From assembly GCA_023053685.1 (NCBI GenBank), contig JALIGW010000001.1:159688547-159752546 (forward strand): a stretch of DNA of 64,000 nucleotides, in the 5' to 3' direction. The notes beneath the pieces were generated by a model, which saw only the letters and a program-made list of their open reading frames with translations, was not told the DNA's origin and did not search any database. Source of the DNA: Diadophis punctatus similis. Taxonomy: Eukaryota; Chordata; Lepidosauria; Squamata; Dipsadidae. Below are positions 56,730-64,000 of this stretch, piece by piece (position 1 is the stretch's first letter; each line of letters starts with the position of its first letter). The translations under genes and the position numbers were made by a program.

Positions 56730-56767
56730 GCTGGGCAGTAGTGACAAACATAGAAGTAGTTGAATTC
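56730..56767 (-). CDS. CRISP split exon, 3' part (after the LINE)
   Basis: 38 nt encoding 'EFNYFYVCHYCP' plus two bases, followed by a GTATGT donor. It directly follows the AAATAAAT tail of the LINE. The three residues before YFYVC equal the number expected after CPSS in the family, so little or nothing was lost at the insertion. Confidence 0.88.
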
Positions 56768-59700
56768 AGATTTATTTATTTATTTATTTATTTATTTAAA
56801 CGCTCTTATAGGCCGCCCAATCCCGTGGGACTCAGGGCGGCGTACAACATGAATAAGAGGCGTACATTTAAAAACAGTCGTCATTAATTTAAGTTAAAAA
56901 TATAATTAAAAAGAAGACATTATAAACACAACATTCAGGGGGAATCTGGTTGTCCTATTCACCCCATCTGCCGGAAGAGCCATGTTTTTAAGGCTTTACG
57001 GAAGGCCAGTAGGGTGGGGATGGTCCGGATCTCTGGTGGCAGTTGGTTCCAGAGGGACGGGGCTCCCACAGAGAAGGCCCTCCCCCGCGGTCCCGCCAAC
57101 CGACATTGTTTGGCCGACGGGACCCGGAGGAGGCCCTCTCTGTGGGACCTAACCGGTCTTAGGGAGGTATGTGGTAGGATGCGGTCCCGCAGGTAGCCTG
57201 GCCCTGAGCCATGTAGGGCTTTAAAGGTAGCGACCAACACCTTAAATTGCACCCGGAGGCTGACTGGTAGCCAATGCAGCTGGCGAAGGATAGGTGTTAC
57301 GTGGGTGTATCTCGGTACACCCACTACTGCACGCGCAGCTGCATTCTGTACCAGCTGGAGTCTCCGGATGCTCTTTGAGGGTAGCCCCATGTAGAGCGCG
57401 TTACAGTAGTCTAGCCGTGAGGTGACAAGGGCATGAGTGACTGTGAGCAAGGCCTCCCTCTCCAAGTAAGGTCGCAATTGGTGCACAAGACGGATTTGTG
57501 CAAAGGTCCCCCTAGCCACAGCTGAAAGATGTTGCTCCAATTTTAGCTGTGGATCTAGGAGGACACCCAAATTGCGAACCTGTTCTGAGGGAGTCAATTT
57601 TTCTCCCCCGAGAACCAAGGAGAGACAGTCGACATAGTCCTTGGGAGGCAATATCCAGAGCCACTCAGTCTTGTCTGGGTTGAGCCTGAGTCTGTTCACT
57701 CCCATCCAGACCCTCACATCATCCAGGCAGCGGCACATCACATCAACTGCTTCACTGAACTGACACGGGGTGGAGATGTATAACTGGGTATCGTCAGCAT
57801 ACTGTTGATACCTCACCCCATGTCGTCGGATGATCTCACCCAGCGGTTTCATGTAAATGTTAAACAGGATGGGCGAGAGGACCGAGCCCTGTGGCACCCC
57901 GCAAACCAGGGGCCTAGGGGCCGACCTCTGTCCTCCTGTCAACACCGACTGCGTCCTGTCAGAGAGATAGGAGGAGAACCACTGTAAAACAGTGCCTCCC
58001 ACTCCCATCTCCCCAAGACGACGCAGAAGGATACCATGGTCAATGGTATCGAAAGCCGCTGAGAGGTCAAGTAGCACCAGGATGGAGGAATGACCCCCAT
58101 CCCGGGCTCGCCAGAGATCATCCATCAGCGCGACCAAAGCAGTCTCCGTACTGTAGCCGCGCCTGAAACCCGATTGAAAGGGATCCAGATAATCAGTATC
58201 CTCCAATAGCCGCAGGAGTTGGAGCGACACCACCTTCTCAACAACCTTACCCAAGAAGGGTAAGTTGGAGACTGGACGGAAGTTCTTTAAATCCGCTGGG
58301 TCCAGGGAAGGCTTCTTGAGGAGGGGCCTCACCACCGCAGCTTTTAAAGGCTGTGGGATGGATCCCTCTCTCAAAGAAGCGATCACAACCGCCTGGAGCC
58401 AGACGCGTGTCACCTCCCTGCTGGCAGAAACCAGCCAGGAGAGGCACGGGTCCAATAAACAGGTGGAGGCGCTCATCGCTCCTATGGCCTTGTCCACATC
58501 CTCAGGAGTGACAGGTTCAAACTCGTCCCATATAACAGGACTAAGACTCACCCCTGTCATCTCGGCTTGCCCTGTCCAAATGGAGTCCAGGTCTGTCCGA
58601 ATCTGAACGACTTTATCCGCCAGAAACTGGGAAAATTCCTCAGCTCTGCCCTGCAAGGGATCTTCAGCCCCCTCCTTGGCTAGGAGGGAGCGAGTCACCC
58701 TAAACAGAGCGGCTGGGCGGGAGTCGGCGGACGCAATAAGAGCGGAAAAATACGCGCATTTTGCCGCCCTTATCGCCACTAAGTAAGACTTAATGTAAGT
58801 TCTTAAAAGTGTCCGGTCAGACTCAGCTTTACTGGCTCTCCATCGTCGCTCTAGGCGTCTCTTTAGGTGCTTCATCTCCCGGAGCTCCTCAGTAAACCAA
58901 GGGGCCCTCCGGGATCCGCTGCCACGGAGAGGCCGCAAAGGCGCAATCCGGTCTAAGGCCCCCATTGCCGCCTGGTTCCAAGCAGCAACTAGAGCCTCAG
59001 ATGAATCGTGTACCAGGGAGTCAGGTATTTCCCCAAGTTCCCTCTGAAATCCTTCAGATTCCATTAGGCACCTGGGGTGGAACCACTTAGTCGGTCCCGC
59101 CTCCTTGCGGTGGAGGAGTGGTGCCATGAAATCCAACCTCAGAAGGAAATGATCTGACCACGACAAGGGTGTTGTGACTAAACCCCTCAGCCTCAGATCA
59201 TCTCTCCACTGCCCCGAGAGAAACACAAGGTCAAGCGTGTGACCTCCCTCATGAGTCGGACCCTGAACTACTTGGGTCAGGTTCATGGTTGTCATGGAAG
59301 CCATGAACTCCTGGACTGCCTCCGAGGTTTCACCGGGCTATGGCAAATTAAAGTCCCCCAGCACCATCAACCTGGGGAACTCAATCGCCAGCCCTGCTAC
59401 CGCCTCGAGCAGAACAGGCAGGGCCTTTGTAACGTAGCTAGGAGGCAGGTACGCTAACAAAAGGCCCACCTGGACCCCTAAGTCCAACTTCAGAAGGAGC
59501 ATCTCACACCCAACAATCTCCGGGGCAGGGCTCCTTCGAGGATTAAGGTTCTGGCGAGCTATAATCGCCACTCCTCCACCCCTTCCCTGGGGTCGCGGCT
59601 GATGCTGTACTAAGAACCCGTCCGGGCACATCTCGGAGAGGGGAACCCCCCCCTCCTGGCCTAGCCAGGTCTCAGTGATACATGCCAGGTCCGCCCCCTC

Positions 59701-59832
59701 TTCCAGGATTAAATCCCGTACAAGGGGGGCCTTGTTGGTAATTGACCTGGCATTCAACAGTAGCAGCTTGAGCCCAGGGCCCTGACATCCCTGGTTACCA
59801 GGACCTCGGGTTGAGCAAGATGGAACCAAACC
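56768..59832 (-). mobile_element. Nearly full-length L2-type LINE inserted in a CRISP exon
   Basis: About 3.07 kb. The ORF carries endonuclease blocks ([37 protein letters not shown]) and reverse-transcriptase blocks ([39 protein letters not shown]). The 3' UTR 'gtacgccgccctgagtccc' ends in an AAATAAAT tail at 56770-56797. No long target duplication is visible, as is common for CR1/L2 elements. It has the same orientation as the CRISP gene. The long ORF with few changes indicates a young insertion. It is close to the copy at 22168-23330 but better preserved. Confidence 0.92.
56959..59832 (-). pseudogene. L2-type LINE ORF (endonuclease-reverse transcriptase) with one in-frame stop
   Basis: A single reading frame from the CRISP junction to the stop before 56959, broken only by TAG at 59338-59340. 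That stop falls just after the endonuclease GDFNLP block; the SDH motif and the whole reverse transcriptase (781 codons from the next ATG at 59304) follow in the same frame. The protein ends '…LFRQMG'. With one nonsense change it is close to intact but probably not autonomous as read. Confidence 0.88.
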
Positions 59833-59889
59833 TGATGAAGGACAATAGTAAGCAGCACAACCAATACGGTAACTTTTGTACCAAACTAT
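59833..59889 (-). CDS. CRISP split exon, 5' part (up to the LINE)
   Basis: Begins after a CTACAG acceptor with ATA GTT TGG (IVW, completing the CAP signature of the previous exon). It runs 57 nt to 'YYCPSS', where L2 sequence begins. The frame then continues open into the L2 endonuclease. Confidence 0.88.
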
Positions 59890-60010
59890 CTGTAGATACA
59901 AAAATATACACACAGGTTAATATGCTAGAAGCTTAATATTGATAATAAACATATGGACTTCAGAGGAGCATGTAAGAAAATAAACCCAGATCCAAGCATG
60001 TTGCAGTATA

Positions 60011-61154
60011 CAGTAATCCCTCGCTATATCGCGGTTCACCTTTCACGGTCTCGCTGCTTCACGGATTTGCATTGTGCATTGTGTTCTGCATTCTGATTGG
60101 CTGATTGGTAAAACAGCTTGCCAAGAGCAGTGAAATACACGTGAAGGCCATCAATCCTTCACTGCCGGTAGCTGTGCTAAGAGCCTGGAGCGATAGAGGA
60201 ATGCTCACGCACACCACGTCGAGCAAATCTCTCATTGTAGCCGAGGCTAGTCTTACAGCCGCAAAGTCTTGCCTGCCCTCGCCTGGATTGCCGAGGCGGG
60301 GATTCGCGACTGCGTTCCCTGCTGCGCATGGTGCGTGCACCCAGCTGCTGGCCTCTGGGTTCTTCCCGCATCCCGATAGCCGCCCGAGGAAGTGAGCAGC
60401 CTGCCGAATCACACATAGGCGCTCACACAGGTTCCGAAGGCCGCCTGCCAGCTGGGGCCAATTAGTGGCAGTCCGGCTAGCCACGGAGCCCTGTCAAGGG
60501 ATCAGAGCGAAAGCAGGCCACTCCCACTGTTGCACTGCTCGCCCAAGTGCCATTATGGGCCAGGGCGCCGCTTGGCTGTCAATCTGTTAATGAGGCTGCG
60601 CCCAGCCCACCAGGAAGTCGCAATTTGTGGTCAGCTGTGGCGCGGCGGGGGGGGGGCAGAGGCGATCGCCACAGGGCCGTTGCCGTGCCTCCAACACAGT
60701 GCGATTTCATTAAGGGGAGAACCCTGAGTTGGATCGCTCGTAGGGGGCGTGCTGGAAACGAAGCATGTTGTATTGGTCGTCCAGGTTGCGAAATGGAAGC
60801 GCCGGCAGATGGGAAACGGTCACCTCACGGCTCGAAGTGTTTGCGGCCATGGCCCGAAGAGCCCGAGCCTCCTAAACCCTTGCAGGGTGCCCTGTCGCTT
60901 ACTGCCCTTTTCGCCCTTTTGACCGGGTGAGGTCTTATTACCATACGTGCTGCATGCCCTGCACTGGCATCAAAGGCTCATGCCCGCCGGAGTGGCAGAG
61001 ATGTGAGCCCGACATATGAATCCCCATGTGGGGGGGGAGGCAGGCGAATTATTGTATAATAATTGAAAAAAAAATAAAGGTTCCTACTTCACGGATTTCG
61101 CCTATCACGGGTTCTTTTTGGAACCTAACCCCCGTGAAAAACGAGGGATTACTG
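60011..61154. mobile_element. Tigger/pogo-like TA-flanked element with GC-rich cargo, CRISP intron
   Basis: The left end 'cagtaatccctcgctatatc' and right end 'aaaacgagggattactg' are inverted repeats, each bordered by TA. Sub-terminal 'cttcacggattt' occurs near both ends. The GC-rich interior (60160-61000) has ORFs without transposase motifs. Confidence 0.75.
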
Positions 61155-61334
61155 TATACAGTATTCTACAATAACAATGAGTGTACAAAGAACTTTTCCA
61201 ATCATTTCATATAAAAGTTTGCCAAAGCAAAGAAATGTATAAGGCTTCATCCTCTGTGCTTTAAATGTATATATTTAAAATGAAAAATACGAAACTGTTT
61301 CATCCTGAACTTTATAGACCATCTCTTTCTAAAG

Positions 61335-62435
61335 CAGCGGTTCCCAACCTGGGGGTCGCGACTCCTTTGGGGGTCGAACGACCATTTCCCAGGGGTCGCC
61401 CCGGCATCCTCAGCTCCCCCCCCCACTGCCACAAGCCTGGCCATATTGGCTCAACTTGCCCGAGCCCTCCAATTGGTCGGGAGAGGTGCCATTCGGCGAG
61501 AGGCGTTTGTGTCTGATTCCCCCCACCTCCCCAGCTGAGGGACAGGCCCGCAGGAGAGCCCTTCTGACTGGCGGGAAGGTGGCGCAGATGAAGTGCCTTT
61601 CCCTGCCTCCCATGGTTGTCTGGCACCCACCTGCTTGACTCCCTCCTGCTCCCCCCCTCCTGACTTGACTCTCTCCTGCTCCCTTGGGGCCGCGGCGCCT
61701 GAGGTCTCCCGCTCAAGGGGACTGGAGCAGAGCCGGGGGTCCTTTTGTTGCACGCGCTTCGGGATACAAACGGGTGGTGGTGGTGCAGCCTCCATGCTAG
61801 GAGCGGGGAGGGGTTATCCCTGCCAGGGGGCCCTTTTCTGGAGCATCAACCCCGCTGCAGTGGAGTGCATGAAGGGGGAGGGCTGGTGCCCCAGCCGATA
61901 AAGAGAAGAGCTGCAGACAGAGCCCTGGCCCTGGCGGACTTTCCGCGGTGCCTTTGCCTGCCTTTGGGTGGCGGGGGATCCCGGCGTGGGCATCGTGGTT
62001 TCCAGCCTGACTCGCTTTGCGTGTTGCCTCTGGGAGCTTTTCGAGCCCTGTCACGAAAGGCGTGCGCGACTTCGGCAGGGCCGGGACAGGCGGCTGCCCG
62101 GAGAGAGCCATCCCCTTCGCCCTGAACACTACAGGTAGACGGGAGAGACTCTGTGAAGGGGATGGCTCTCTCCGGGCAGCAGCCTGTCCCGGCTCACCGA
62201 AGTCATGCAGGCCTTTTGCGACGGGGCTCGAAAAGCTCCCAGAGGCAACACGCGAAGGAAGCGGAGACCTCGCCTGGACATTGCCATTTTGGTCCTTTTA
62301 CCCTCTGCGCATGCGCAGAACGCTTTGCGCATGCGCAGAGGGTAAAATAACCCAAATGGCAGCGGCGGGATGGGTCGCGGTGGGGGCGCGGTGGCGGGGC
62401 GAGGGTCACGGCATTAGGAAGGTTGGGAACCGCTG
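61335..62435. mobile_element. hAT-like element, 1.1 kb, perfect 8-bp duplication, CRISP intron
   Basis: The ends are 'cagcggttcccaacct' and 'aggttgggaaccgctg'. ttctaaag is present on both sides (61327-61334 and 62436-62443). The GC-rich interior includes an inverted repeat (62020-62118 against 62155-62252) and paired TGCGCATGCGCA motifs. No transposase was recognised. Confidence 0.85.
62020..62252. repeat. ~98-bp inverted repeat inside the 61335-62435 element
   Basis: 'cgtgttgcctctgggagctt' through 'agccatccccttc' is repeated in reverse complement from 'gaaggggatggct' to 'ccagaggcaacacg', with a few mismatches and a 36-nt spacer. Confidence 0.85.
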
Positions 62436-62443
62436 TTCTAAAG

Positions 62444-62997
62444 TGCCCCACCACATCCAAAGCAGTTTACGTGTCAAGTGCTATGACCAGCAAGCTATTT
62501 CCTCCTTCCCAGCTGCATGAAAGCCAAGGTCTGAATGGGCAGCTATTTGTGAATAACAAACAAGACATTTAGTATGTTTGCAATCCTTCATTTACTCCAT
62601 ATCAGTACTTAAAAAACAAAATAGTGCCACATTTAATCTAGTCTAGTTTTGCCTTTTCCTTAACATGCACTGGGACTATGGCTTTTAGCCAAGATCCTCC
62701 TGTGCTCAGGTCTATGGAATTATTTAGTGATTGTAAGGACACAGTTGCTTGGTTTTCTTGGCCACAGCACAGAAAAATGTTTTGCTATTAACTTTTTGTG
62801 GGATGTTTTCTCAATTTTCCAGTCTAGCCTCAAGCAATGATTTCCCCATGTAACAACCAGGCCTGGCCTACCTCAGTGATTCAGGATCAGCCATGGACTT
62901 AAGCTTAATTCAAGGGAATCTACCTTTTTTATCTCCCTCATTTTTGTGGATTTATACTTGGTGAACATAGAAATGGCAAATATATAAGAAGTACTAC
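62444..62997. other. CRISP intron, no feature seen
   Basis: AT-rich intronic DNA just 3' of the CAP-domain exon. Confidence 0.4.
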
Positions 62998-63146
62998 CTG
63001 AGTATAATGGCCAATAACAGAACCTGGTGGGTTTGCTCCAACGCCAAAGATGAAATTTCTGTATTCATTATACCAATACTGCATTATTTCAGTCCATGCT
63101 ATGGGATTACTTGATTTATATATATTTTCACCACATTGTATTCCTT
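62998..63146 (-). CDS. CRISP CAP-domain exon
   Basis: 149 nt, starting after a TTTTAG acceptor and ending in ..CAG before GTAGTA. It encodes '[14 protein letters not shown]' and '[17 protein letters not shown]'. The last residues begin the CAP signature GHYTQ. The frame is open and ends on a codon boundary. Confidence 0.92.
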
Positions 63147-63371
63147 CTAAAAGTGGGTAGGGTAAAAAAAAAAAGCAACAGCAGGAAAACACAGGTGAAT
63201 ACATGTTTTGAAAGAAGCAAAAGGACAGCAGAAAGGAGATAGCTGAGCATTTTCTATCTCTCCAGAAATACTAATGCAATCATCTTGCTACACTATTGGA
63301 AAGGAAAGGAACATTTTGTACCCAGATTTCTTACTGTAATGCTTTTGCAGAACCTTTAATCATTCAAAGTA

Positions 63372-63526
63372 CCGTATTTTTCGGAGTATAAGACGCACCG
63401 GAGTATAAGACGCACCTAGATTTTAGAGGAGGAAAACAAGGAAAAAAGTATTCTGAACCAAATGGTGTAGTGATATATTATTTAATAAAATACCAGTGTA
63501 GCAGAATACTTTTTACAACCATGTAT
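63372..63526 (+). mobile_element. Left end of the 'ccgtatttttcggagtataag' element
   Basis: 'accgtatttttcggagtata' with 'agacgcacc' doubled, as in 9978-10545. The right end was not found before the following palindromes. Confidence 0.65.
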
Positions 63527-63706
63527 ACTTTTTACAACCATGTACACTTTTTACAAACTTCAAACTTGACAGCTTTTAGACTTGTGGACTTCAACTCCCA
63601 GAATTCTTCCTCCAGTCATGCTAGCTCAGGAATGGGAGTTGAAGTCCACAAGTCTTAAAGCTGTCAAGTTTGAAGTTTGTAAAAAGTGTACATGGTTGTA
63701 AAAAGT
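63527..63706. repeat. 74-bp inverted repeat with 32-nt loop (palindromic MITE)
   Basis: 63527-63600 pairs with 63633-63706 with one mismatch. It contains 'cttgtggacttcaactccca' and its complement. The arms extend beyond the MITE proper into 'actttttacaaccatgtaca', so flanking DNA is also inverted. Confidence 0.93.
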
Positions 63707-63737
63707 CTTGCCAAGTTTGAAGACCCTTGCACCCCTA

Positions 63738-63994
63738 ACCCCTAACCCAGGGGTCTTCAAACTTGACAGCTTTAAGACTTGTGGACTTCAATTCCAATTC
63801 CTGAGCTAGCATGACTGGAGGAGGAATTCTGGGAGTTGAAGTCCACAACTTTGAAGACCCTTGCACCCCCTTGGCAAGTTTAACTTGTGGACTTCAACTC
63901 CCAGAATTCCTCCTCCAGTCATCCTAGCTCAGGAATGGGAGTTAAAGTCCACAAGTCTTAAAGTTGCCAAGTTTGAAGAGCCCTGGGTTAGGGG
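63738..63994. repeat. Second nested palindrome of the same repeat family, at the window edge
   Basis: 'cccctaacccaggg' plus 'gtcttcaaacttgacagctt' on the left is mirrored by 'aagttgccaagtttgaag' and 'ccctgggttagggg' on the right. Between them are two more partial copies of 'gtggacttcaactcccagaa'. The ends 'caggg…ccctg' resemble hAT termini. Confidence 0.8.
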
Positions 63995-64000
63995 TGGCAA

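Larger units (their letters stand above)
53494..63146 (-). pseudogene. CRISP (cysteine-rich secretory protein) gene, 3' half, exon broken by a LINE
   Basis: Four exons of a CRISP-family gene on the minus strand: 62998-63146, the split exon 59833-59889/56730-56767, 54227-54315 and 53494-53621. CRISPs are secreted CAP-domain proteins with a C-terminal cysteine-rich domain; reptile versions occur in venom and other tissues and some act on ion channels. Exon phases fit one another and all visible splice sites are GT/AG. The C-terminal exons hold ten cysteines in the family spacing. Upstream exons (signal peptide, start of the CAP domain) lie beyond the right edge. The L2-type LINE at 56768-59832 interrupts the third exon from the end, so a normal protein is not expected from this allele. 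Whether it is a venom or a non-venom paralogue cannot be told. Confidence 0.88.

Noticed and set aside
61312..62520. ORFs of 100-167 codons in the 61335-62435 element
   Set aside because: Same reason: GC-rich cargo with open frames on both strands and no transposase motif.
63729..63749. Telomere-like CCCCTAACCC units
   Set aside because: Only about two units, and they belong to the terminus of the neighbouring palindromic repeat.
63147..64000. Search for further upstream CRISP exons
   Set aside because: Only repeats and palindromes are seen; the 5' exons must lie beyond the right edge.

Overview
This is vertebrate nuclear DNA. Intron-containing genes are buried in interspersed repeats: L2-, CR1-, BovB-, L1- and R4/Dong-type LINEs, a DIRS-like fragment, tRNA-derived SINEs, many hAT and TA-flanked DNA transposon relics, and long GATA/GACA and AT microsatellites. 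The repeat mix and a reptile-type CRISP gene point to a squamate, most likely a snake. This is inference from family resemblance; no database search was made.

Genes from left to right: (1) COMMD1, minus strand, first coding exon only (12443-12634). (2) CCT4, plus strand, complete with 14 coding exons (18397-32185, 543 codons). (3) FAM161A, plus strand, complete with 7 coding exons (35304-45358, 734 codons). (4) The 3' half of a cysteine-rich secretory protein (CRISP) gene, minus strand (53494-63146). The order COMMD1(-) CCT4(+) FAM161A(+) is the human 2p15 arrangement in reverse orientation. The CRISP gene is not part of that mammalian block.

The most striking feature is in the CRISP gene. 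A roughly 3.07 kb L2-type LINE (56768-59832, same strand) sits inside one coding exon and splits it into 59833-59889 and 56730-56767. The other exons visible here keep open frames, spaced cysteines and GT/AG splice sites. The CRISP frame enters the LINE endonuclease frame without a stop and stays open until a TAG at 59338-59340.

The space between genes is mostly mobile DNA. Several hAT-like elements still have exact 8-bp target duplications, including composites of 0.8-1.9 kb in which two terminal repeats carry GC-rich or microsatellite cargo. There are also long inverted repeats: 72-bp perfect arms at 56289-56449, 74-bp arms at 63527-63706, and an AT-repeat palindrome at 42757-42986. A good RFX X-box lies 76 bp upstream of the FAM161A start codon, which fits a ciliary gene. 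CCT4 encodes a cytosolic chaperonin subunit, COMMD1 a trafficking/NF-kB scaffold and FAM161A a centriole/cilium protein. They share a conserved neighbourhood, not a pathway.
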